From: a bacterium
GTDB lineage: Bacteria; Bacillota; Clostridia; Oscillospirales; Ruminococcaceae
Assembly (NCBI GenBank): GCA_004561545.1
Contig: SFVK01000012.1
Location: forward strand, 1 to 41,370
Length of the DNA: 41,370 nucleotides
Reading direction: 5' to 3'
Position numbers and translations under genes: made by a program
The notes under the pieces: model-generated
The model's input: the letters and a program-made list of their open reading frames with translations, nothing else
The model's database searches: none
What the model was told of the DNA's origin: nothing
Shown here: in pieces, positions 26,563-33,771 of the stretch
How the letters are laid out: the number at the start of each line of letters is the position of its first letter
How positions within the stretch are numbered: the first letter of the stretch is position 1

Positions 26563-26895
26563 ATGCTGGACTGTCTGCCCATTTACCATTGGTTCCACTG
26601 CGGGAACCCCTATTCCGGCGCGGAAGGGGGAATGCGCTATCTGGTGGCGCCGGCCAAAAAGGCGGACCCCGCCGATGAGAGCGGCAAGAAAAAGATCGAG
26701 TATCTCACCGCCACGGTCTGGCCCGGGCCCTGGAGCCTGGAGCATACCGCCGAGGAAAAGCAGGAACAGGCCGAGTTTCCGGGCAACCAGCAGGGTCTGG
26801 ATGCCGCCGTGGCTTGGCTCCACGACCGCTATGAGAGCGAGCCGGAGAAGTGGGCTCACATTCCCTCCATTCTGGACTGTGAACCGGACCGATAA
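26563..26895 (+). CDS. small uncharacterised protein
   Basis: A 110-residue soluble protein with no signal peptide or membrane segment. It starts MLDCLPIYHWFHCGNPYSG and has a central TATVWPGPWSLEHT segment and a conserved-looking AVAWLHDRYES helix near the end. The frame is open from inside the tRNA, but the ATG at 26563 is chosen because GGGAGGTG lies 6 bases before it. A rho-independent hairpin follows directly. It looks like a genuine gene of a small clostridial family; I do not know its function. Confidence 0.78.
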   Translation: MLDCLPIYHWFHCGNPYSGAEGGMRYLVAPAKKADPADESGKKKIEYLTATVWPGPWSLEHTAEEKQEQAEFPGNQQGLDAAVAWLHDRYESEPEKWAHIPSILDCEPDR

Positions 26896-26900
26896 TACAA

Positions 26901-26930
26901 GACGCCTGCCGCGTTTGCCCGGCAGGCGTC
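26901..26930. terminator. terminator after the small orphan gene, facing the ferredoxin gene
   Basis: A perfect 11-bp stem (26901-26911 with 26920-26930) followed by TTTCGGTTTT on the plus strand. It lies between two converging genes. Confidence 0.85.
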
Positions 26931-26957
26931 TTTCGGTTTTACAGGGCTGGGGATGCG

Positions 26958-27149
26958 TTATTCGGTGACCGATTCGATGGCGTTGACGGGGCAGCCTTGC
27001 ATGGCTTCCTTGGCGGCGCTTTCGTCAAGGCCGTCCACATCGCCGGGGGCGGCCACTGCAGTTCCAGCGTCCGTCATGGAAAAAACTTCGGGGCAGGTGT
27101 TGGCACACAGCCCGCATCCGATGCAGTCTGAGTTGACATGGAATTTCAT
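26958..27149 (-). CDS. 4Fe-4S ferredoxin
   Basis: A 63-residue electron carrier. CIGCGLCANTCPEVF supplies three cysteines of the cluster and the CP motif, and GCPVNAI near the C terminus the fourth, so one 4Fe-4S cluster is expected. The start at 27149 (MKFHVNSDC) is set by AGGAGG 8 bases upstream. The gene stands alone, so the redox partner cannot be read from context; the COG2509 flavoprotein of the window is 4 kb away. Confidence 0.93.
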   Translation of the reverse strand: MKFHVNSDCIGCGLCANTCPEVFSMTDAGTAVAAPGDVDGLDESAAKEAMQGCPVNAIESVTE

Positions 27150-27225
27150 GGGGCAATCCTCCTTTCTCAAGGTCAGTATGCCCCTGCAAGGCCCTCAGTA
27201 TGTCAAAGCGGCTTCCAAATTGCGG

Positions 27226-28650
27226 TCAATCCATCGCTTGCGACTGCTGCTCGCCGGCCTCGTAGGCCGCGTTGGTGCGGCCCGCAAAGGGGTAGGTGCG
27301 CACCTCGGTGGCGGTGATGCTGGTCACACCGTACCATCTTGCCCGGCCCAGGGCGAGGGAATCCTCGCCGTTGTCCCGGATGTCCGGCAGACCGTAGGCG
27401 CCGCACCATTTGGTGTAAGGCTCAATGCCGTAGCTGACCAGGTTGGCAGCGGCAGGCTGCTCCAGCCCGGTGATCTCCTGCCGGATTTCGGTGTCCCGCA
27501 CATGGTCCATCATCCAGTAACTGGCAATGTCGTATCCGGCTTCACACATATGAATGCCGCAGACCACCGCCACGCAGGCGGCCAGACAGGCCGCCCCCCG
27601 CCGCAGCGTGCGGCCGTTCAACTGCACCAGACAGGCCGCACAGGCGGCGGTGAGCAGGGTGAACACCCCGTGGGTGGAACGGGGATAGTAGTCAGGGCTG
27701 AGCATCATGGCAAAGTTGGCGGCAAGACCGCTCACCAGCAGAATCACAGGCCAGACCAAATCCACCTTCCGGCCATCCTGCCGGGCAAACCACAGCAGCA
27801 CATAGAGCGCCGCAAAAACAAACAACAGGATCAGCGCCTCGCTGCGCAGCATATCCAGACAGGTCAGGAACCGCATGGCGTAGCGGGTCAGAGCGCTCTC
27901 GTAGTCTCCGTAATTGCTGGCGCGGTTGAAATTGCCCCGGGCGGTGACCAGCAGCACAAACCCCACCAGTGCGCCGCCCAACCCGGTCCACATCCACAGC
28001 GGCGCGCGGCGTTCCCGGTGCAGAACCGCCGCCAGGCACAAAACCACCGCCGCCAGCATCCCGGCGCTGGTGTTCTCGCTCAGCCAGCCGGCCAGCAGCC
28101 CGGCCAACGCCATGCCGGCGGCCATACGTCCGCTGCCCGCAAAGGACTTTTGCAGGTAATACCGCCAGGGCAGCAGAAAGGCAAGACACCCTGCCGTGGC
28201 CCAAAGATAGTTGCAGGCCCCGCACATCCAGAGATTGGTCTGCCCGAAAACCGGGCTGACCTCCCACAGGGAGGCAAAAATCAGCGCAAAGGTGAGCACA
28301 TCATACCGCCCGCTGCGCCGCCCCATGGCCAGGCGGTAGACAATGACGCCCAGCCCGGTGAACATGGCCGCGTTGCAGAAATTGAACAGCGCTTTGGGGA
28401 ACATGGTGAACCCCTGGGCAAAAAATTTGACGATGACCCGCCCGCTCCACTCATGGTAATGATAAGCAAGGCTCTGGATCAGCTGGGGCAGAGAGTGCAG
28501 CCGCTGCCCGGTGTCAAAGGCATAGGCGAAGGTGTAGTCATCTGCCAGATAGGGCGTGAGAAAATTGAGCAGCAGCATCCAGGCAAAAACCAGCGCCGCC
28601 AGCAGGCGGAACAGCGTTTTGCGGGAAATATGCCGGCAAGACTGCGTCAT
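27226..28650 (-). CDS. DUF6056-type polytopic membrane protein
   Basis: A 474-residue protein with about ten hydrophobic segments. After the first one comes LTPYLADDYTFAYAF: an Asp pair in the first outer loop, a feature of GT-C-like enzymes and of the DUF6056 family. The C-terminal 90 residues are soluble and end in a polar tail. A role as a cell-surface glycosyl or phospho-group transferase is possible but not shown. The ATG at 28650 has GGAGGG upstream. It has its own promoter and stands 76 bp before the ferredoxin gene on the same strand. Confidence 0.85.
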   Translation of the reverse strand: MTQSCRHISRKTLFRLLAALVFAWMLLLNFLTPYLADDYTFAYAFDTGQRLHSLPQLIQSLAYHYHEWSGRVIVKFFAQGFTMFPKALFNFCNAAMFTGLGVIVYRLAMGRRSGRYDVLTFALIFASLWEVSPVFGQTNLWMCGACNYLWATAGCLAFLLPWRYYLQKSFAGSGRMAAGMALAGLLAGWLSENTSAGMLAAVVLCLAAVLHRERRAPLWMWTGLGGALVGFVLLVTARGNFNRASNYGDYESALTRYAMRFLTCLDMLRSEALILLFVFAALYVLLWFARQDGRKVDLVWPVILLVSGLAANFAMMLSPDYYPRSTHGVFTLLTAACAACLVQLNGRTLRRGAACLAACVAVVCGIHMCEAGYDIASYWMMDHVRDTEIRQEITGLEQPAAANLVSYGIEPYTKWCGAYGLPDIRDNGEDSLALGRARWYGVTSITATEVRTYPFAGRTNAAYEAGEQQSQAMD

Positions 28651-28721
28651 GGGGGGACCCTCCGTACAGGCGTAAATGGAAGCAATGCACCCTGAAACAG
28701 ACAGGATGCAAGTCTAACCTA

Positions 28722-28750
28722 AGTATAGCGGATTTTGCGCCGTCCGGCAA
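28722..28750 (-). promoter_or_regulatory. promoter of the DUF6056 gene
   Basis: TTGCCG (28745-28750), a 17-bp spacer and TATACT (28722-28727) on the minus strand, about 70 bp before the start codon. Confidence 0.65.
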
Positions 28751-28799
28751 GGTCCCTGACCCAAAAAGCGGAGTGTGTCGGTTTTTGACGCTCCGGGGC

Positions 28800-28828
28800 T
28801 TGTTCTTTTGCGGCAGGACCGCTATAAT
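28800..28828 (+). promoter_or_regulatory. promoter of the azlCD operon
   Basis: A perfect TATAAT (28823-28828) with TTGTTC (28800-28805) 17 bp upstream, 35 bp before the azlC ATG. Divergent from the DUF6056 promoter. Confidence 0.65.
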
Positions 28829-28863
28829 AATAGACGAGTTTGAGGAAACCTGGTGTAAGAAAA

Positions 28864-29556
28864 ATGAAAAAGGAATTTACCCAAGGACTGCGGGACGGCG
28901 CACCGATCATGGCCGGATATTTCGCAGTCAGCTTCAGTTTCGGCATTTTGGCGGTGCAGGGCGGGCTGAGCCTGCTTCAGGCGGCCTTGACCAGTCTGAC
29001 CAACGTGACCAGCGCCGGCCAGTTTGCGGGGCTGCAGATCATTGTGGCGGGCAGCACGCTGGTGGAACTGGTCCTCACCCAGCTGATTATCAACCTGCGC
29101 TATGCGCTGATGAGCCTTTCCCTCTCCCAAAAACTGGACGAGGGGATTTCGCTCTGGCAGCGGCTGATCATCGCCTTTGCCAATACAGACGAGATCTTTG
29201 CCGTTGCCATGGCCCACGCGGGCAGTCTGACCTTTCCCTATCTGGTGGGGCTCCAGATCCTGCCCATCCTTGGCTGGACGGCGGGCACGGCAACCGGCGC
29301 CATTGCGGGCAGCCTGCTCCCGGCGGCACTGACCAGTGCGCTGGGGGTGGCCCTCTATGGGATGTTCATTGCGGTGGTGGTGCCGGTGGCACGCCGGGCG
29401 CGTCCGGTGCTGGCAGCGGCGCTGCTGGCCGTGGCCATGAGCTGCGTGCTCACGGCGCTGCATATCTCGGCGGGCGTCTCCATTATCGTGTGTACGGTGG
29501 CGGCCTCGGCGGTCATGGCCTTGCTGCATCCGGTGGAAAGGGGCGATGCGTTGTGA
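28864..29556 (+). CDS. azlC: AzlC-family branched-chain amino acid exporter subunit
   Basis: A 230-residue membrane protein with the AzlC start pattern (FTQGLRDGAPIMAGYFAVSFSFG) and about six or seven spans. Together with AzlD it exports branched-chain amino acids and analogues such as 4-azaleucine. The ATG at 28864 (MKKEFTQGL) is preferred on family grounds, although the ribosome site is weak (GAGGAA 16 bases away); a TTG eight codons upstream lacks any site. Its stop overlaps the azlD GTG as GTGA. Confidence 0.92.
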   Translation: MKKEFTQGLRDGAPIMAGYFAVSFSFGILAVQGGLSLLQAALTSLTNVTSAGQFAGLQIIVAGSTLVELVLTQLIINLRYALMSLSLSQKLDEGISLWQRLIIAFANTDEIFAVAMAHAGSLTFPYLVGLQILPILGWTAGTATGAIAGSLLPAALTSALGVALYGMFIAVVVPVARRARPVLAAALLAVAMSCVLTALHISAGVSIIVCTVAASAVMALLHPVERGDAL

Positions 29557-29858
29557 CCTGGGGATACATTGCGGTGATGGCCCTGGTGACCTATCTGATC
29601 CGCGCTTTGCCGCTCACCCTGATCCATGGCAAAATACAGAACAGGTGGGTTCGGTCCTTTTTGTATTATGTACCCTATGCCTGCCTGAGCGCCATGACCT
29701 TCCCGGCTATTTTTTTCGCCACACAGAGCGTATGGAGCGCGGCGGCGGGGGTGCTTGCGGCTCTGGTTCTGGCTTTCTTTGACCGCAGCCTGATCACCGT
29801 GGCCGCGGGCGCCTGTCTGGCCGTACTGGTGGTGGAACAGCTCCTGACGGTGATTTGA
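29553..29858 (+). CDS. azlD: AzlD-family branched-chain amino acid exporter subunit
   Basis: A 101-residue protein with four hydrophobic segments and the AzlD hallmarks TYLIRALPLTL and YVPYACLSAMTFPAIFF. It starts with GTG at 29553, overlapping the azlC stop by 4 bp, with AAAGGGG upstream. It is the small partner of AzlC. Its own stop overlaps the next gene in the same way. Confidence 0.93.
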   Translation: MTWGYIAVMALVTYLIRALPLTLIHGKIQNRWVRSFLYYVPYACLSAMTFPAIFFATQSVWSAAAGVLAALVLAFFDRSLITVAAGACLAVLVVEQLLTVI

Positions 29859-30124
29859 TCCCGGGAAACTTCCGCAACATTCCCTTCACCGTTCTCGGGG
29901 CCCTCATTGTGGTGCTGTTTTATCGCAGCGCCAAAGAGACCGGCGACCGTCCGTTCCGGTTCCTCTGGCTCACGGTGGTGATCAGCTTTGGATGCTATCT
30001 CCCGGTGGTTCTTTTTGCGGATCGGATTCCAGCGGTGGGAATGCTGATGATTCCCAAGACCTGTGCCTATGTCTGGACGGTTCTGATCGGATTCAATGCC
30101 ATGAAAGGAAGGAAAAACCAATGA
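29855..30124 (+). CDS. small membrane protein coupled to azlD and the DUF2871 gene
   Basis: An 89-residue protein with three hydrophobic segments (about 10-25, 36-54 and 62-81) and a basic end (MKGRKNQ). The start appears to be TTG at 29855, whose TTGA overlaps the azlD stop; the ribosome site is weak (CGGTGA), so translation would rely on re-initiation. Its stop overlaps the next ATG as ATGA. The two 4-bp overlaps and intact frame argue that it is real. I recognise no family; a role with the exporter or with the DUF2871 protein is inference. Confidence 0.7.
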   Translation: MIPGNFRNIPFTVLGALIVVLFYRSAKETGDRPFRFLWLTVVISFGCYLPVVLFADRIPAVGMLMIPKTCAYVWTVLIGFNAMKGRKNQ

Positions 30125-30537
30125 AAAAGTATCTGAATTATTCCCTGGGTTATGCCATTGCCGCCATGGCGGGCGGCGTCTTTTACCGTGAGTTCACCAA
30201 ATTGTATGGTTTTTCCGGCACCACGGCTCTGGGCAAGGTCCACGCCCACCTGTTTGTGCTGGGGATGGTGGGATTCCTTCTGGTGGCCCTCTTTGCGGAC
30301 CGGCTGGACCTGGAACAGGGGAAAAGCTTCCGCGCCTTCCTGTGCTTTTATAACATTGGCGTTCCGCTGACCGCAGTGATGCTGGCGGCCCGCGGCGTGA
30401 CCCAGGTGCTTGGGATGAGCCTTTCCCGCGGGGCCGACGCCGCCATCTCCGGCATTGCGGGCATCGGACATATCTTCACGGGGGTGGGTTTGATTTTGCT
30501 GCTTGTCTCGCTCAGAAAGGCGGCACAGACAAAATGA
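30121..30537 (+). CDS. DUF2871-family membrane protein
   Basis: A 138-residue protein with four predicted spans, including the KVHAHLFVLGMVGFLL and GIGHIFTGVGLILLL segments with His residues in or near the membrane typical of DUF2871. The function of the family is unknown; buried His residues could bind a metal or haem (speculative). The ATG at 30121 overlaps the preceding stop, with GGAAGGA 7 bases upstream. It is the last gene of the azl unit; no terminator was found after it. Confidence 0.88.
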   Translation: MKKYLNYSLGYAIAAMAGGVFYREFTKLYGFSGTTALGKVHAHLFVLGMVGFLLVALFADRLDLEQGKSFRAFLCFYNIGVPLTAVMLAARGVTQVLGMSLSRGADAAISGIAGIGHIFTGVGLILLLVSLRKAAQTK

Positions 30538-30559
30538 CGGCGGGATTCCTCAAAAAGAT

Positions 30560-30588
30560 TTTACAGACCGCTCCTTTGCGTGTATAAT
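30560..30588 (+). promoter_or_regulatory. promoter of the DUF1275 gene
   Basis: TTTACA (30560-30565), a 17-bp spacer and perfect TATAAT (30583-30588), 43 bp before the GTG start. Confidence 0.8.
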
Positions 30589-30630
30589 AGTCCGCAGACA
30601 AAATCCCCGCGGAAAGGAAAGCGATCTCTT

Positions 30631-31302
30631 GTGAAACGTCCCACCCATCAGTCCCAGATGTCCGAAGCATTCATCGTCAGCGTGTTTCTTGCGCTGGGCG
30701 GCGGCTTTCAGGATGCCTATACTTATATGGTGCGCGACCATGTGTTCGCCAATGCCCAGACCGGTAATGTGGTGCTCATGAGCACCCATCTGTTCGGCGG
30801 GGAATGGGCGGCCGCGCTGCGCTACCTTCTCCCGCTGCTGGCATTTGTGGCGGGTGTTCTTGTGGCGGAACAGGTGCAGCACAGGTTCAAGCACGCGGTG
30901 CGCATCCACTGGCGCCAGGGGATTCTTGCCGCCGAGATGGTCATTCTCGGCCTGGTGGGGCTGATGCCTCTCCCGATGAATCTGGCGGCCAATATGTTGG
31001 TTTCTTTTTCCTGTGCCATGCAGGTGCAGTCCTTCCGCAAGGTGGGCGGCAACGCCTATGCCAGCACCATGTGCATCGGCAACCTGCGCAGCGGCACCGA
31101 GGCGCTCTCCCACTGGGCCCGCACCCGTGACGCAGGGGAACTGCGCCGTGCCGGATACTATTTTGGCGTAATCCTGGCCTTTGCGGTGGGCGCCGGGGCA
31201 GGGGGCAGACTGTCTGTTCTTTGGGGCGTGCCGACAATCTGGATTGCGGATGTCTTTCTGCTTGTTGCTCTGCTTCTGATGGACCTGGACCGCATCGCGT
31301 GA
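30631..31302 (+). CDS. YoaK/DUF1275-family membrane protein
   Basis: A 223-residue protein with six hydrophobic segments. The family pattern is clear: GGFQDAYTYMVRDHVFANAQTGNVVLM near the start (helix pair with conserved Asp, Thr, Gly and Asn) and QSFRKVGGNAYASTMCIGNLR in the middle. The function of DUF1275 is not established. GTG at 30631 is chosen as start (AAGGA about 12 bases upstream); the only later candidate, ATG at 30658, has no site. It has its own promoter and a strong terminator. Confidence 0.88.
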   Translation: MKRPTHQSQMSEAFIVSVFLALGGGFQDAYTYMVRDHVFANAQTGNVVLMSTHLFGGEWAAALRYLLPLLAFVAGVLVAEQVQHRFKHAVRIHWRQGILAAEMVILGLVGLMPLPMNLAANMLVSFSCAMQVQSFRKVGGNAYASTMCIGNLRSGTEALSHWARTRDAGELRRAGYYFGVILAFAVGAGAGGRLSVLWGVPTIWIADVFLLVALLLMDLDRIA

Positions 31303-31322
31303 CCGGTCCTGCAATTCCATAC

Positions 31323-31369
31323 AACACGCTGCGGGCGGTACCCTGACCCGGTGCCGCCCGCAGCGTGTT
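31323..31369 (+). terminator. terminator of the DUF1275 gene
   Basis: A 20-bp stem with one G-U (31323-31342 with 31350-31369) and a 7-base loop, followed by GGTTTGCTTT. Very stable. Confidence 0.82.
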
Positions 31370-31392
31370 GGTTTGCTTTAGCGCAATAGCAG

Positions 31393-31411
31393 CCCCCGGC
31401 TTAGCCGGGGG
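31393..31411. repeat. short GC-rich palindrome
   Basis: CCCCCGGC and GCCGGGGG flank a TTA loop with no T tract on either side. It lies between converging genes, 24 bp from the end of the COG2509 gene. It could help terminate or stabilise transcript ends, or be a dispersed palindrome; only one copy is seen here. Confidence 0.6.
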
Positions 31412-31434
31412 TCCTGACTCACGAGAGAAGAATC

Positions 31435-32847
31435 TCAGAACCCGTGGCGTTCAATGAGCTTACGGCCCATCAGCACGCCCATCACCGAGGCCATCATCAG
31501 GCCGCGGGTCCAGCCCGAGGAATCCCCCAGGCAGTGCAGGCCGGTGATATTGGTTTCCAAATCGGTGTCCATTTTGACCTTGTTGGAATAGAATTTCAGC
31601 TCCGGGGAATACAGCAGCGTTTCCGGCGCGGCAAAGCCCGGCGCAACATGATCCACCATCTTGATGAATTCGATAATGCTCACCATGGCGCGATAGGGCA
31701 TGGCGGCCGTGATATCGCCCGCCACGGCGTCTTTCAGGGTGGGCCGCACGTTGGAGTGGGCCAGTTCCTTGGTCCAGGTCCGCTTGCCGTCCAGAATATC
31801 GCCGTAGCGCTGGACCAGAATGTGCCCGGCACCCAGCATATTGGTCAGCTCGCCCACCTTCTGGGCATAAGCGATGGGCTGGTTGAAGGGTTCGGTGAAA
31901 TTATGGCTTACCAGAATGGCCAGGTTGGTGTTGTCGGATTTGAGATCCTTGTAGCTGTGGCCGTTCACCACCGCCAGATCATTGTCGTAGTTTTCCTGCG
32001 CCACAAAACCGCCGGGGTTCTGGCAGAAGGTGCGCACCTTGTTCTTCCAGGGATTGGGATAGCCGATCAGCTTACCCTCATAGAGGACCTTGTTGATGGT
32101 CTCCATCACCTCGTTGCGGCATTCCACCCGCACGCCGATGTCCACCGTTCCGGGCTTGTGGGCAATGTGATGCTCCGCACAGAGCTTTTCCAGCCAGTCC
32201 GCGCCACGGCGGCCGGTGGCAATGACCACCTGCCCGGCACGCAGCTCGCTGCGCTCGCCGCCCCGGTTGATGACCACGCCGGTGCAGACGCTTTCTTCCA
32301 GCAGGATGTTCTCACATTCGGTCTCAAACAGCATCTCGACGCCTTGATCCAGCAGATAATTCTGAATGTTCAGATAAAGCTGCTGGGCCTTCTCGGTGCC
32401 AAGATGGCGGATGGGGCAGTCCACCAGCTGCAAGCCCGCCTGAATGGCCCGCTTGCGGATCTCCTTGATGTCGCTGCCCTCATAGATGCCCTCCACATGG
32501 GGGTCCGCGCCGAATTCCAGATAGATTTTGTCGGTATAGCGGATCAGATCCTGCGCCAGATCCTCTCCGATCAGCTCGGGCAGGTCGCCGCCCACCTGAT
32601 AGGACAGTGACAGCTTGCCGTCCGAGAAAGCGCCCGCACCGGAAAAGCCGGTGGTGATGGCGCAGGTGGGTTTGCAGTTCACGCAATGACCGGTCTTGTC
32701 CTTGGGGCAGTGGCGCTTTTCCACCGGCTTTCCCTTCTCGACCAGGCAGATTTTGAGGGCTCCGGGGTCCGCGCTCTTGCGCAGCAGCTCCAGCGCGGTG
32801 AAAATGCCGGCCGGGCCGGCGCCGACGATAATCAGGTCATACTTCAT
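31435..32847 (-). CDS. FAD-dependent dehydrogenase, COG2509 family
   Basis: A 470-residue flavoprotein. DLIIVGAGPAGIFTALELL is the dinucleotide motif, VVIATGRRGADW the ATG-type motif, and GLHCLGDSSGWTRGLMMAS the C-terminal GD box. A cysteine-bearing stretch (RHCPKDKTGHCVNCKPTC, about residues 49-66) is typical of this family and could hold a metal or cluster. Substrate and physiological role are not known. The ATG at 32847 has AAGGAG 6 bases upstream. It appears to be a single gene; the upstream inverted repeat may separate it from the DUF308 unit. Confidence 0.9.
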   Translation of the reverse strand: MKYDLIIVGAGPAGIFTALELLRKSADPGALKICLVEKGKPVEKRHCPKDKTGHCVNCKPTCAITTGFSGAGAFSDGKLSLSYQVGGDLPELIGEDLAQDLIRYTDKIYLEFGADPHVEGIYEGSDIKEIRKRAIQAGLQLVDCPIRHLGTEKAQQLYLNIQNYLLDQGVEMLFETECENILLEESVCTGVVINRGGERSELRAGQVVIATGRRGADWLEKLCAEHHIAHKPGTVDIGVRVECRNEVMETINKVLYEGKLIGYPNPWKNKVRTFCQNPGGFVAQENYDNDLAVVNGHSYKDLKSDNTNLAILVSHNFTEPFNQPIAYAQKVGELTNMLGAGHILVQRYGDILDGKRTWTKELAHSNVRPTLKDAVAGDITAAMPYRAMVSIIEFIKMVDHVAPGFAAPETLLYSPELKFYSNKVKMDTDLETNITGLHCLGDSSGWTRGLMMASVMGVLMGRKLIERHGF

Positions 32848-32902
32848 GGGGAACTCCTTCCATCGGAACGAAAGTCATACTTTATTTTTTGCCCGCAAAA
32901 CA

Positions 32903-32965
32903 GCCCTGTGGGGTCCGCGGAAGGGCGCTGCAAAGCATCCCGCGCCGCGAACAGCCCCACAGGGC
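32903..32965. repeat. large inverted repeat between the DUF308 and COG2509 genes
   Basis: A perfect 11-bp repeat GCCCTGTGGGG (32903-32913) with its complement at 32955-32965, enclosing 41 GC-rich bases that can pair further (GGCGC with GCGCC). On the minus strand it is followed by TGTTTTG, so it may act as the terminator of the three-gene unit, or be a small dispersed element. Confidence 0.6.
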
Positions 32966-32990
32966 CGCCCATACGAGATCATTCAGTTCA

Positions 32991-33746
32991 TCAGAGCGTC
33001 AGCTCAGGGGCATCCTGCTCGCCGGAGGGCTGGGATTCCGATTCCGGCGCCGTTCCGGTTTCGGTGTCTGCCGGAGCGTCCGACGGCGTCCCATCCTGAA
33101 CGGACGGATCGTCGGCCTGCGCACAGGTCTCCCCGGCGGTAACGGCGGACTCCGCCCCGGCGGTCATCGTGGCGCGTACTTCATCCAGGCGGTCCAGCGC
33201 ATGAAACTCCATGGCGATATAGATGGTGCAGCACAGGTTTAAGATGCCCTCCGCCAGCACAAAAATACCGGACAGCAGCATCAAATCCACGCTGCGGAAA
33301 TTCACCAGCTGGGACGCGGCCAGCAGTGCGCCGAACACCAGCGAAACCAGCCCCAGCAGCAGAACCACCCACCATTTCTGCCCTTTGCGGCGGCAGAGCT
33401 CCCAGGCGGATTGCAGCCGTACCAGGCCGTCCAGAAGGAGCATCAAACCAAACAGCAGGGGAAGAATCCATTCAATGGAGGCGGTGGCCTCTGCCGCGCG
33501 GACCAGAGCAAGAACGCCCACGGCCACCGTGGGCAGCCCGAGCAGCAGGCAGAGCACCGCCCGTGGACCGGTGACGTCCTTTTTAAAATAACGCGTCAGA
33601 TCCTCAAGACCGGAAAGCAGAACCAGCGCGCCCAACGCAAAACAGAGCACCATCGAGGTGGCATCGGGCAGAATCAGCAGGGCAAGGCCCAGCAAAATAT
33701 AGACAATGCTGAACAGCAGCATCCCGGGTTTCATATGGCGCAGCAT
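32991..33746 (-). CDS. DUF308/HdeD-type membrane protein
   Basis: A 251-residue protein with six hydrophobic segments arranged in pairs (residues about 8-180), as in the DUF308 (HdeD) repeats. About 65 acidic, Pro/Thr/Ser-rich residues follow (QADDPSVQDGTPSDAPADTE and on) and look disordered. HdeD is linked to acid resistance in enterobacteria; function here is unknown. The start at 33746 has AAGGAGG upstream. It follows the MATE gene by 25 bp. Confidence 0.85.
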   Translation of the reverse strand: MLRHMKPGMLLFSIVYILLGLALLILPDATSMVLCFALGALVLLSGLEDLTRYFKKDVTGPRAVLCLLLGLPTVAVGVLALVRAAEATASIEWILPLLFGLMLLLDGLVRLQSAWELCRRKGQKWWVVLLLGLVSLVFGALLAASQLVNFRSVDLMLLSGIFVLAEGILNLCCTIYIAMEFHALDRLDEVRATMTAGAESAVTAGETCAQADDPSVQDGTPSDAPADTETGTAPESESQPSGEQDAPELTL

Positions 33747-33771
33747 CAGCAGGCGCCTCCTTCCATTGGAA

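Noticed and set aside
28773..29858. A single 361-codon frame covering azlC and azlD
   Set aside because: Only its last 101 codons are AzlD; the earlier part is an out-of-frame shadow of azlC.
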